Shown here: piece after piece, positions 1-6,125 of the stretch
Numbering within the stretch: position 1 is the first letter of the stretch
How the letters are laid out: each line of letters begins with the position of its first letter
From: Candidatus Aquidulcis sp.
Lineage (GTDB): Bacteria > Chloroflexota > Anaerolineae > Anaerolineales > E44-bin32
Assembly (NCBI GenBank): GCA_020723365.1
Contig: DYJB01000056.1
Coordinates: 4,026-13,481, forward strand
Direction of reading: 5' to 3'
DNA length: 9,456 nucleotides
Notes under the pieces: model-generated
Told to the model about the DNA's origin: nothing
The model's database searches: none
The model's input: the letters and a program-made list of their open reading frames with translations, nothing else
Made by a program: the position numbers and the translations under genes

Positions 1-541
1 TGTGGCGGAAGAACTCGGTGCGCGGCTCGGGGCAGATCTCACCGGCGGTGACGGCCACGGTGCGGACGCCCCGCTCGTGGCAGGCTTGCGCCACGTCGAG
101 GGCGATATCGCTGATGGGGCGGCCCTCGGTCGGTATCTTGAGCTCCTGGGCGACGCGCTGCAGCCGGAAGGGATCACGGATCTTGTAGCCCGGAGCCTCC
201 CCCTTGGCCACGGCCAGCAGCGTCAGCGCCAGGTCGCGCCCGTGGTCGGAGTGCGCCGCGGCCCCGGCGGCGATGGCGCGGGCGAAGTTGCGGGCGGTGA
301 TGGTCTCGATCGTCGCCCCGCATACGCCCGTCTGACCGTCCTTCACCAGGCGGCAGGGTCCCATGAAGCACAGCCGGCAGCACGATCCGTCGGCGCCGAT
401 CGGGCAGGGGGCCATCTGCTCGGCGCGGGAGAAGGCCGTCCCCAGGCCGAGCTCATCGGCGCGGAGGAGCATCTCCTGGGCGGCGGGGTCCATCGAGCGT
501 TCTTGCGGAGTGCGGGCCTTCTTCTTCTTGTCGTCAGGCAT
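1..541 (-). CDS. cooS: Anaerobic carbon monoxide dehydrogenase catalytic subunit (Ni-Fe CODH), N-terminal part; C-terminus beyond the left edge
   Basis: CooS interconverts CO and CO2 at a Ni-Fe-S C-cluster, passing electrons through B- and D-clusters in a homodimer, and serves CO oxidation or the Wood-Ljungdahl pathway. About 180 residues are visible. The first cysteine block matches the family: C46, C54, C55, C58, C63 and C74, that is CX7CCX2CX4CX10C. By family alignment C46 and C54 should hold the D-cluster shared between subunits, and the other four the B-cluster. The CX7C spacing fits a [4Fe-4S] D-cluster. The downstream AAAHSDHGR segment is also typical of the family. The ATG at 541 is preceded by AAAGGAG eight bases upstream, which fixes the start. 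The C-cluster ligands lie outside the window, so activity and clade cannot be judged. It is the last visible gene of a DUF166-HMA-cooS operon, 26 bases after its neighbour. Acetyl-CoA synthase or CooF/CooC partners may follow off the edge. Confidence 0.95.
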   Translation of the reverse strand, partial: MPDDKKKKARTPQERSMDPAAQEMLLRADELGLGTAFSRAEQMAPCPIGADGSCCRLCFMGPCRLVKDGQTGVCGATIETITARNFARAIAAGAAAHSDHGRDLALTLLAVAKGEAPGYKIRDPFRLQRVAQELKIPTEGRPISDIALDVAQACHERGVRTVAVTAGEICPEPRTEFFRH

Positions 542-549
542 GGCGACTG

Positions 550-556
550 CTCCTTT
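550..556 (-). promoter_or_regulatory. Ribosome binding site of cooS
   Basis: On the minus strand AAAGGAG lies eight bases before the ATG at 541. It is the strongest Shine-Dalgarno match seen in the window. It sets the cooS start and fits a highly translated enzyme. Confidence 0.75.
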
Positions 557-567
557 GGCTGGCTACC

Positions 568-954
568 TTAGTCGGGAATGTGCGGCGTTCGCGGATCGAA
601 ACCAGGGCAGGGCCACAGCGGGCGGCCCTGCACAACCTGTGTCACTTCGGCAAAGGCCAGCGAAGTCCCCGTGCCGGCCAGGGTAGCCGTGTGACGGGTG
701 ACCTCCTCGGCCAGAATCGACTGCACCGGAAACCCCAGGTCGGCCTCCACGCCAACGGCGTAGCCCTGAGCCGCCAGGGCCTTCTCGATCGCCGCCGCAG
801 TGGTCTTGCCTGGATCGAACGTGAGCGCCACCTGGCGGTAGGCGGCGCTGACCAGGGGATCCCTCACCCCGGCAATCGCCTCCAGGATCCGGCGCACGGC
901 GACGGTGTGGTGGTCGCCATACAGGGTGGGGATGGTGAGCACCAGCTTCTCCAT
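568..954 (-). CDS. HMA-fold (heavy-metal-associated-like) protein with Asp-His-His in place of the CxxC metal site
   Basis: 128 residues, probably cytoplasmic, with no signal peptide or membrane segment. Residues 1-68 read as a ferredoxin-like HMA domain: strand LVLTIP, helix VAVRRILEAI, GV turn, strand QVALTFDP and helix AAIEKALAAQGY. The metal loop, normally MxCxxC, reads YGDHHT here, with H15 and H16 where the cysteines would be. The C-terminal half (about 85-119) holds TRHTA and GRPLWPCPG, with the only cysteine at C116. I recall the same features in uncharacterised HMA-annotated proteins of other anaerobes. A longer reading frame opens at 1080, but the ATG at 954 is preferred: it has GAGGAGAG just upstream and begins the domain. 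The gene starts 13 bases after the DUF166 gene and ends 26 bases before cooS. A metal chaperone or sensor role for CODH nickel is inferred; neither the metal nor the partner is shown by sequence. Confidence 0.85.
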   Translation of the reverse strand: MEKLVLTIPTLYGDHHTVAVRRILEAIAGVRDPLVSAAYRQVALTFDPGKTTAAAIEKALAAQGYAVGVEADLGFPVQSILAEEVTRHTATLAGTGTSLAFAEVTQVVQGRPLWPCPGFDPRTPHIPD

Positions 955-960
955 CGCGCT

Positions 961-968
961 TCTCTCCT
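961..968 (-). promoter_or_regulatory. Ribosome binding site of the HMA-like gene, touching the DUF166 stop codon
   Basis: GAGGAGAG/AGGAGAGA on the minus strand lies about 6-8 bases before the ATG at 954 and abuts the TGA of the preceding gene (970-968). The layout suggests translational coupling. It also rejects the in-frame upstream start at 1080. Confidence 0.65.
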
Positions 969-1768
969 CAAGCTTGGTCCGCGGCGTCCACGCGCCCGGA
1001 AGGTCGGAGGTACGGCGTCGGCGACAGGTGGGCGCGGAGCTGATCCTTGACCGCCTCCCGCAGGTAGTCGCCGGAAACATGCATCAACGTGTCGCGGTAG
1101 TCGGCGTCCGTGTTCATGCTCGCCAGGCAGGGGAAGTGGTGGTGCAGCATCCCGGCCGCCTCCACCGCCTGGTCCACGGGCAATCCGACCAGCCCCTGCG
1201 CCACGTGCCGCGCGCAGCCGCAAGCCGCGTCCCGCCGCACGCTGGCCGAGGCGATTCGTCCGTCGCTCACCTCGATGTCGAAGGCCGGCTGGCCGAAGCG
1301 CTCGGCGAAGGCCCGGATGAGAGGGTCGTCGTACGGCTGGACCAGCGGCGTTCGGTTGACCGTCGACGGGGTGAGGGAGCAGAAAGGCTTCGGAAAGACG
1401 ATGGCCGCGCCCAGCGGCTCGACCCAGCTCCGAAGCTGGCGAATCAGGCCGGGGGGCAGGGCCTCGTTGAAGTCGACCGGGGCGATGACCGCCCGGGCGC
1501 CGCTCTTGCGAACGACGTCCGGAACCAGCTGCGCCAGCCCGGCCGTCTCGCCCAACGCGATGATCAGGTCCGCCGGGGCAAAGGCAGCCGGGAGGTAGTC
1601 CTCAGGATTATCAACGACTGGCGGGATGACACGCGGAGCCGCCCAGACCTCCACCGTCCAACCCTGGGGCGCCTGGTCGTGTATGTTCTTTGCGATGCGC
1701 TCTCCCCAGGTCCCTTGCGTGACAGCCAGGACATGCAGAGCAGCGACGCTGGCAGACGGGTCCCTCAT
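968..1768 (-). CDS. DUF166 family protein (DfsP-like, cysteine form)
   Basis: 266 residues from the ATG at 1768, probably soluble. The N-terminus (11-29) has the Rossmann-like VLAVTQGTWGERIA segment that opens DUF166 proteins, then ADLIIALGE (66-74) and AVIAPVDF (93-100). Possible redox or metal residues are C130 in PKPFCSL, C183 and C185 in DAACGCA, and C214 in the segment running from HHH (209-211) to FPCLASM. From memory, NCBI calls part of this family DUF166 family (seleno)protein DfsP; here all the visible positions are Cys. The function is unknown; old annotations call DUF166 thymidylate synthase-like without proof. The frame stays open to 2026, but the upstream part is low-complexity and unlike the family, so 1768 is preferred although its ribosome site is weak (an AAGG-rich stretch). 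It is the first gene of the operon leading to cooS, with the HMA-like gene starting 13 bases later. Confidence 0.82.
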   Translation of the reverse strand: MRDPSASVAALHVLAVTQGTWGERIAKNIHDQAPQGWTVEVWAAPRVIPPVVDNPEDYLPAAFAPADLIIALGETAGLAQLVPDVVRKSGARAVIAPVDFNEALPPGLIRQLRSWVEPLGAAIVFPKPFCSLTPSTVNRTPLVQPYDDPLIRAFAERFGQPAFDIEVSDGRIASASVRRDAACGCARHVAQGLVGLPVDQAVEAAGMLHHHFPCLASMNTDADYRDTLMHVSGDYLREAVKDQLRAHLSPTPYLRPSGRVDAADQA

Positions 1769-2175
1769 CCCCGGTCCACCGCCTTTTCCTTTGGCTTTGT
1801 CCGAGCGCGCTCGACTACCCCAAATCATGCCCGTCCCCGCCAAGGGGCAGCAGTAAGGATTGTCATGCCTTGCTCGGTAAGTCATCCGAATTCGACCTTT
1901 GCCGTCTTGGTTGTCAACTCGCTTGTGAACTCGGGCGCAAGCACGCTTCACCCGGCGCAGGAGCGGGTCAGGAACGAGCCGGGATACCGGCAGCAACCCT
2001 TCTGCGCGGGACAGGTTGGCCCGCAAGCTCTTGCCGTGCAGCTCGGAGCCGCCTGTTTGGAGTACACCAATCCCACCATCCCGAAGGCTGCGCAGGCGGG
2101 GTCCCTGGTTAGTGCTCGTGTCCTTGGCGGAGCGCTCTTCCTATAGAATGGGGGCCAGCTTCCCAGCGACTCCCG
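1769..2175. other. Divergent intergenic region between the DUF166-HMA-cooS operon and the membrane-protein pair
   Basis: About 400 bases with no convincing gene. Short frames are open on both strands but have no recognisable motifs. It holds short hairpins: GCCGG-GATA-CCGGC (1978-1991), GCAG/CTGC (1990-2005) and GCGGG/CCCGC (2006-2024). It also has an A+T-rich spot at 1855-1915 that may hold the leftward promoter and a -10-like element at 2142-2149 for the rightward genes. No tRNA, CRISPR or insertion-sequence end was seen. Confidence 0.6.
2142..2149 (+). promoter_or_regulatory. Possible -10 element for the phosphatidyltransferase-flippase pair
   Basis: TATAGAAT stands out in GC-rich surroundings and lies 27 bases before the ATG at 2176, so a transcript would have a leader of only about 20 bases. 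The only -35-like hexamer nearby, TTGGCG at 2124-2129, is too close (12-14 bases) for a standard sigma-70 promoter, so the call is weak. Confidence 0.25.
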
Positions 2176-3375
2176 ATGGGGCTCCTCATGCCGTATCGCC
2201 CGCGATCACCGGATGACCGCCATGCCCTGCGCGCACTCCGAGGTCGATGGGCCCTGACGGTAGGTCTGGGCGCAGCCTCGCTCCTTGTCGGTGCTGCCAT
2301 CCTGCTGACGCGCTTCGATGCCGGCCGGGTGGGGCGCTGGCTCCTGATCTCCTCGGCCGTGTTCGGGTACCAGGTCGTGTTTGTCGGCCGCCGGCTGCAT
2401 CTCAACCGCCGCCAGGGTGAAGCGCAACTGCTGGCAGCGTTGGGCCCGGGCAACGCACTGACGCTGGCGCGCGGTGTGCTGCTGGCGATGCTGGCAGGCT
2501 TCATCGTCTTGCCCTGGCCGCCGGGAGCTCTGGCCTGGGCTCCGGCCATTCTGTACATGACCGCCGATGTGGCCGATTACTTCGACGGCTACCTGGCGCG
2601 CATCAGCCGCCACGCCACGCAGCTCGGGCAGGCGATCGACATGGAATTCGATGCCCTCGGGTTGTTGGTGGGTCTCGGCGTAGCCATCCACCTCGGACAG
2701 CTGCCGCCCGCCTTCCTGGCCTTCGGCGCAGCGCGCTATGCCTTCGTTTTCGGCCTGTGGATCCTGGAGCGCCTGGGGCGCGAGCCGCGTCCGCTGCCGG
2801 AGAGCGTCAGCCGGCGCCCGATCGCCGGGCTGACGATGGCCTTCGCCAGCGCCGTGCTGTGGCCCATCGTGATCCCGCCTGTGGCGGCGCTGGCCGGCGT
2901 GCTGTTCGCCATCCCCTTCGCCGCCTCCTTCGGCCGCGATTGGATTGTCGTCAGCGGCGTCCTCGATCCCGCCTCCCCTCGCTATCTCGCCTGGCGCCGA
3001 CGGCTCAAGCGGCTCATCCTCCACTACCTGCCGCCGGCTGCGCGTCTGGCGCTGGCGGTTCTCATGGCGCTGCTCGTGGTGCGAGGCGCCTCGGCTGCGG
3101 GGGATGGGCTGCGCGCTGCACCATCGATCCTGCTCGGACTCCAGGTCCTGGCTACGGCATGCATCGCCCTGGGGTGGGCCGGGAGGCCGGCGGCGCTTGG
3201 GTTGATCGTTCCGCTGGGACTTGGCGCATTCGCCGAGGACCTCTCCCTGCTGCGCGGCTGGGCCCTGGGGCTGGCGATTGCCGTCCTGATCCTCGGCACC
3301 GGCGCTCTATCGCTGTGGAAGCCGGAAGAGAGCGTGTTCCGAAGGCGCGCCGGTGAAGATGATGACGGATCCTAG
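2176..3375 (+). CDS. CDP-alcohol phosphatidyltransferase with a long C-terminal membrane extension
   Basis: 399-residue integral membrane enzyme, expected to move a phosphatidyl (or similar) group from a CDP-activated donor to an alcohol. The catalytic signature is complete at residues 134-159: D134-YF-D137-G138-YL-A141-R142, eight residues, G151, three, D155, three, D159, exactly DX2DGX2ARX8GX3DX3D. The enzyme core runs from about 90 (GPGNALTLARG) to 250. Two hydrophobic segments precede it (about 26-45 and 53-70), and a second block of about four follows at 285-380. That block ends in GALSLWKPEE, resembling the tail of DoxX-type proteins. Typical family members are 180-240 residues, so the protein is unusually long. 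ATG 2176 is used; an in-frame stop at 2110 leaves no earlier ATG or GTG, and ATG 2188 is possible. No strong ribosome site is visible. It overlaps the next gene by 23 bases. Substrates (glycerol-phosphate, inositol-phosphate or another polyol) cannot be told from sequence. Confidence 0.9.
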   Translation: MGLLMPYRPRSPDDRHALRALRGRWALTVGLGAASLLVGAAILLTRFDAGRVGRWLLISSAVFGYQVVFVGRRLHLNRRQGEAQLLAALGPGNALTLARGVLLAMLAGFIVLPWPPGALAWAPAILYMTADVADYFDGYLARISRHATQLGQAIDMEFDALGLLVGLGVAIHLGQLPPAFLAFGAARYAFVFGLWILERLGREPRPLPESVSRRPIAGLTMAFASAVLWPIVIPPVAALAGVLFAIPFAASFGRDWIVVSGVLDPASPRYLAWRRRLKRLILHYLPPAARLALAVLMALLVVRGASAAGDGLRAAPSILLGLQVLATACIALGWAGRPAALGLIVPLGLGAFAEDLSLLRGWALGLAIAVLILGTGALSLWKPEESVFRRRAGEDDDGS

Positions 3376-4399
3376 ACGGCGCTTCTCCCCGCGCCGTGCG
3401 CTCCTGATCGGCCTGGGCGTTCTGCTGGCGACAGCGGCCCTCTTCTGGCTGCTGCGCGACATCTCCCTCGCCGACGTGGTGCGGGCGCTCCAGCGGCTTA
3501 CGCCCGGTGAGATCATCGTCGTGCTTCTGGTCAACCTGGGGGTGACCCTCGTCTTCAGCCTGCGCTGGTGGCTGATCGTGCGCCTTCTCGGCTGCCGCGC
3601 CTCGATCGCCGAGGCCTGGGCGATCCGGCTGGCTGGATTTGCGGTCAGCTACTTGACGCCCGGGACGCAGTTCGGAGGCGAGCCGCTGCAGGTGGCGCTG
3701 CTGCAGCGGCGCCGGCCGATCGCCACCCAGGCGGCAACCGCCTCCGTTGTCATCGATCGAGCGGTGGAACTGCTGGGCAACTTCACCTTCCTGGCCTTCG
3801 GACTCGTGCTTTCGCTTCAGCTGCGCCTCCTCCCGGGCGAGGCGGCGGCCCCTCTGACCGTCGCCGCCCTGACGCTGCTCCTCCTCCCGCTGGCGTTTCT
3901 CGCTGCGGCGGTGGCGGGTGTGCGCCCGCTGACGGCGCTGCTTACCCGGCTCCCGTCGCCCGCCGCCTGGCGCTTGGGGGCCTGGGCACGCCTGTTGCAG
4001 TGGACGCGCTCGACCGAGGACGTCATCGTGGGATTCTGCCGCGAGCAGCCTGCCGGTTTGGCGGCAGCCATGGGGATCTCGCTCGTCAGCTGGGGGACGG
4101 TGGTCTTCGAGTACGGGCTGCTATCGGCGTTCCTGGGCATACTGCTGGATCCGATCGAGCTGATCGGCGTGATCACGGCCGGCCGGGTGGCGCTGCTGGT
4201 GCCCGTCCCCGGCGGACTGGGGGCGCTCGAGGCCAGCCAGGTGTTGGCGTTGACGGCGCTGGGCTACAGCCGCGCCGAAGGTCTCGGACTGGGGCTGCTG
4301 ATCCGCGCCCGTGACCTGGTCTTTGCCTTCGCCGGCCTGGCGCTGGGCGCCATCAGCGCCGGTGGCCGGCGGGACGCGGCCCGGCCGGACGCAACCTGA
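3353..4399 (+). CDS. YbhN/UPF0104 family (lysylphosphatidylglycerol-synthase transmembrane-like) membrane protein, probable lipid flippase-type
   Basis: 348 residues, mostly membrane, with about eight hydrophobic segments (roughly 15-34, 54-79, 88-100, 135-155, 162-190, 233-262, 268-290 and 305-335). Two family hallmarks are present: YLTPGTQFGGEP at 100-111 and PVPGGLGALE at 284-293. The family is related to the membrane domain of MprF, which moves lipids across the bilayer. Many stand-alone members sit beside lipid or glycan synthesis genes and have unknown substrates. The start is taken as GTG 3353, seven bases after GAAGG; ATG codons at 3359 and 3362 are alternatives. The gene overlaps the phosphatidyltransferase by 23 bases, so the two are surely cotranscribed. 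Translocation of the lipid made by the upstream enzyme is inferred. The stop codon lies inside a palindromic repeat unit (4391-4406). There is no C-terminal aminoacyl-transferase domain, so it is not a full MprF. Confidence 0.88.
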   Translation: MKMMTDPRRRFSPRRALLIGLGVLLATAALFWLLRDISLADVVRALQRLTPGEIIVVLLVNLGVTLVFSLRWWLIVRLLGCRASIAEAWAIRLAGFAVSYLTPGTQFGGEPLQVALLQRRRPIATQAATASVVIDRAVELLGNFTFLAFGLVLSLQLRLLPGEAAAPLTVAALTLLLLPLAFLAAAVAGVRPLTALLTRLPSPAAWRLGAWARLLQWTRSTEDVIVGFCREQPAGLAAAMGISLVSWGTVVFEYGLLSAFLGILLDPIELIGVITAGRVALLVPVPGGLGALEASQVLALTALGYSRAEGLGLGLLIRARDLVFAFAGLALGAISAGGRRDAARPDAT

Positions 4400-4412
4400 A
4401 GGCTGCGGCCAC
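4389..4412 (+). repeat. Palindromic repeat unit, copy 1 (overlaps the flippase stop codon)
   Basis: GCAACC-TGAA-GGCTGC forms a 6-base stem with one mismatch. The whole unit ACGCAACCTGAAGGCTGCGG matches copy 3 at 4699-4718 except for two bases. The TGA of the flippase gene is made from the loop, so the repeat may have supplied the present C-terminus. Confidence 0.6.
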
Positions 4413-4531
4413 GTTCGTTGGATTATGCTGCGCGCCATCCTTGGCCAAGGGGTCGCATGCGCAACCGGGCGGCGCCGGCCGGGTGTGGAACCGGGCGCTG
4501 TCCATCGCGCCATGGCAGGCTGTCGGATCCC

Positions 4532-4575
4532 CACGTGAGCCGGGAGCCGCAGGCTCTGGTACCTGTGGCCACGTG
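4532..4575. repeat. Nested hairpin flanked by two CACGTG palindromes
   Basis: CACGTG occurs at 4532-4537 and 4570-4575, part of a direct repeat CCACGTG, and encloses GGAGCC-GCA-GGCTCT (inner stem GAGCC/GGCTC at 4544-4556). Because CACGTG is its own reverse complement the two copies can pair and close a larger stem. It may be a transcription end structure or a binding site for a dimeric regulator; nothing in the sequence decides. Confidence 0.35.
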
Positions 4576-4623
4576 CGCCGTGCGGATCATGATGCCATCC
4601 AGCCGGGCATCTAATCGTTGAGT

Positions 4624-4641
4624 CGCAGGCTTCAGCCTGCG
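4624..4641. repeat. Palindromic repeat unit, copy 2 (inverted type)
   Basis: CGCAGGCT-TC-AGCCTGCG is a perfect 8-base-pair stem with a two-base centre, and the best palindrome in the window. Its core is the same GCAG/CTGC arrangement as copies 1 and 3, with an extra GCC-type step. Confidence 0.6.
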
Positions 4642-4698
4642 CCCCCGATTCCGATCGGTACCATTCCTGGAAGCGGTGTTGGATGCGCCATCGCAGGG

Positions 4699-4722
4699 AC
4701 GCAGCCTAAAGGCTGCGGCTAC
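4699..4722 (+). repeat. Palindromic repeat unit, copy 3
   Basis: CGCAGCC-TAAA-GGCTGCG gives a perfect 7-base-pair stem with a four-base loop, preceded by GA and followed by GCTAC. It aligns base by base with copy 1 about 310 bases away in the same orientation, which makes a dispersed repeat family more likely than chance. Confidence 0.6.
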
Positions 4723-4794
4723 CCGCGGTGCGCGACGCCTCCCGCGGCCGGGGCGGTGCAATCACCGTACAGGGGCGCGGCCCACGGACGGCGA

Positions 4795-5790
4795 CTATGG
4801 GCGGCGAGTGGTGCGAGGCGCCGAGGGGCTGACGGCCCGTCCACGGACGCGGCCGAAGACATCCAGCTGGTGGGCGATGTAGGTCAACTCGCCGCGCTCG
4901 ATCTGCCGGTGCCGGCGTTCTACCCAGCGGGTGAGCAGGCGCCCATCGAGCTCGGGCCGGGGGCGCAGCGCACGCTCGAGCGTATGGACGATGAAGTGCA
5001 GGAAGTAGGCTTCGTCACCGGGGTAGCCGCCGCCGGTGGGAGTGACCACCCAGTCTGAGGCGCCCGCCGCCTGCACCTGGGCGCCGGCAGCTCGCAGGGC
5101 GGCAAACAGGTGCCGTCCTGTGCGACTGTCCCCCGACAACCGACCGTCGACGCGGCGCTCGTCCATCGTGCGGTGGTAGAGGCTCTCGATGGCGCCATCG
5201 AGCGCTGGATCGATGGCGGGCTCGAAGGCCGTCACCCCGTCGAAGTTCAGGCTGAAATGGAAGAGCCCACCCGGGCGCAGCGTGGCGAGCAGGACGGGGA
5301 GTGCGGTTGGCAGGTCCAGCAGGTCAAGGAACGCATGCGACAGCAGCACCTCCGCCCGCCCGCGCAGCCCGGGCGCCAGCTTCAGAACATCGCCCGTGCG
5401 GAACGTGAGGCGCGTCTCCTGGGAGCCGCGCCGCAGCACAAGCCGGTTGCCTTGCCCGGAGAGGTCGTACCGCCGCCGGCGGGCCCACGCCCGCAGGCGG
5501 CGCCCGGCGCGCTGCGCCAGCTTCGCCTGCGCCTCGATCCCGGTGTACTCCATACGGGGTAGGAGTCCTCGGTCGAGCAGCCGCTCGGCCATCGTCCCGA
5601 TGCCCGCACCCAACTCGAGCACCTGGACGCTTGCCTGCGAAGCCCGTCCGGCGGCGGCGTCCGCCAGCGCCTGCCAAACGTGCGCGTTCAGCGCGCGGTC
5701 GTCGACCGTCCGCTTGGCGGCCAGGTAGCGTTCGAAGGAATACCGCCGCGGGGTCGCGTTCGGTGCGGAGGGCGGCCGCCGGGCAGTCAC
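4795..5790 (-). CDS. Class I SAM-dependent methyltransferase
   Basis: 331 residues, soluble. A helical N-terminal segment (about 17-48, with YLAAKRTVDDRALN) precedes a Rossmann methyltransferase core. SAM-binding motif I is VLELGAGIGT at 57-66. The acidic end of strand 2 is E86 in YTGIEA, which should bind the SAM ribose. A later TGDVLKL segment may place an Asp near the adenine, and LRPGGLFHFSLNFDG marks strands 4-5. The C-terminal 100 residues, with YHRTMDERR and a long Arg-rich helix, carry no known substrate motif. The start ATG at 5790 overlaps the stop of the small membrane protein by four bases (ATGA), so it is translated with that operon and is its last gene. It could methylate the small molecule made by the operon or a lipid or sugar attached to it. 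Whether the acceptor atom is O, N or C cannot be read from the sequence. Confidence 0.88.
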   Translation of the reverse strand: MTARRPPSAPNATPRRYSFERYLAAKRTVDDRALNAHVWQALADAAAGRASQASVQVLELGAGIGTMAERLLDRGLLPRMEYTGIEAQAKLAQRAGRRLRAWARRRRYDLSGQGNRLVLRRGSQETRLTFRTGDVLKLAPGLRGRAEVLLSHAFLDLLDLPTALPVLLATLRPGGLFHFSLNFDGVTAFEPAIDPALDGAIESLYHRTMDERRVDGRLSGDSRTGRHLFAALRAAGAQVQAAGASDWVVTPTGGGYPGDEAYFLHFIVHTLERALRPRPELDGRLLTRWVERRHRQIERGELTYIAHQLDVFGRVRGRAVSPSAPRTTRRP

Positions 5791-6125
5791 GCCCGGGCGC
5801 GCTGGTGCAGGTAGAGCGCAGCGATCAGCACGAGTTCAACGACCTTCGTGGCGTATCCGACCGGGGTGTAGGGGCGACCCATCACAACCCAGGCGGCAAT
5901 CGTCACGGCCGCGAACCCCATGAAGGCCCAGTGCACCAACGTCTGCTGCTTGGAGACGATCGGCAGGTTGAGGAAGAGCGCGGCCAGCAGGGCCAGGAAC
6001 CCCAGGCCGTTGAGGGTGAAGAGCGGGTCGATCCTGCCCATGCCCACGTTCAACAACACCAGGTGGACGAGGGCCGTGATCAGCCCGGTCACGATGATGA
6101 CGGCGCGCAGCGTGGAACGGTTCAT
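5787..6125 (-). CDS. Small four-helix membrane protein of unknown function
   Basis: 112 residues with four hydrophobic segments at about 6-27, 35-54, 63-82 and 89-106. Short loops include NVGMGRIDP, VSKQQT and GRPYTPVGY. There is no signal peptide distinct from helix 1, no cysteine and only a few charged residues, with a basic C-terminal tail (HQRARA). I do not recognise a named family. Its reality is supported by 4-base overlaps at both ends: the start ATG at 6125 overlaps the glycosyltransferase stop and its own stop overlaps the methyltransferase start. Position between those two enzymes suggests it anchors them or helps move their product across or into the membrane, which is inference. 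Confidence 0.8.
   Translation of the reverse strand: MNRSTLRAVIIVTGLITALVHLVLLNVGMGRIDPLFTLNGLGFLALLAALFLNLPIVSKQQTLVHWAFMGFAAVTIAAWVVMGRPYTPVGYATKVVELVLIAALYLHQRARA

Larger units (their letters stand above)
4400..4794. other. Convergent intergenic region with palindromic repeats
   Basis: Nearly 400 bases between two convergent genes. Open frames exist on both strands but have no recognisable motifs and cross the repeats. The region holds a family of short palindromes (see separate entries) and the paired CCACGTG sites at 4531 and 4569. No hairpin is followed by a T-run, so intrinsic termination in the classical sense is not visible for either operon. The hairpins may still stop or protect the converging transcripts. 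Confidence 0.6.

Noticed and set aside
1889..1917. Possible minus-strand promoter: perfect TTGACA at 1917-1912
   Set aside because: At 17-18 bases spacing the -10 position reads CGAATT or GAATTC, a poor match, so I do not call it, though it may still contribute to DUF166 operon expression.
1769..2026. N-terminal extension of the DUF166 frame up to 2026
   Set aside because: The extra 86 residues are basic and low-complexity, and the family start (VLAVTQG) lies soon after the ATG at 1768.
1850..2100. Complete cobalamin or SAM riboswitch, or a tRNA
   Set aside because: Only one short conserved-looking segment is present; the CCACTG/GGAAGGC boxes, the S-box core and any tRNA cloverleaf are absent on both strands.
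905..2146. Long plus-strand open frame (413 codons) opposite the DUF166 and HMA-like genes
   Set aside because: It is antisense to two genes with recognisable motifs, is rich in Arg/Gly/Pro without any domain, and arises from high GC content.
2206..3024. Minus-strand open frame of 272 codons inside the phosphatidyltransferase gene
   Set aside because: The plus-strand frame carries a perfect CDP-alcohol catalytic motif; the antisense product is low-complexity and hydrophilic with no family resemblance.
3568..4314. Plus-strand 248-codon frame inside the flippase gene
   Set aside because: It is a frame-shifted shadow of the membrane protein, with proline- and arginine-rich low-complexity sequence.
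4400..4722. CRISPR array
   Set aside because: The repeats are short palindromes of unequal spacing (about 230 and 75 bases) and mixed orientation, with no regular spacers.
4423..4761. Minus-strand 112-codon frame in the convergent intergenic region
   Set aside because: It runs through the palindromic repeats, is Arg-rich with no motif, and has no ribosome binding site.
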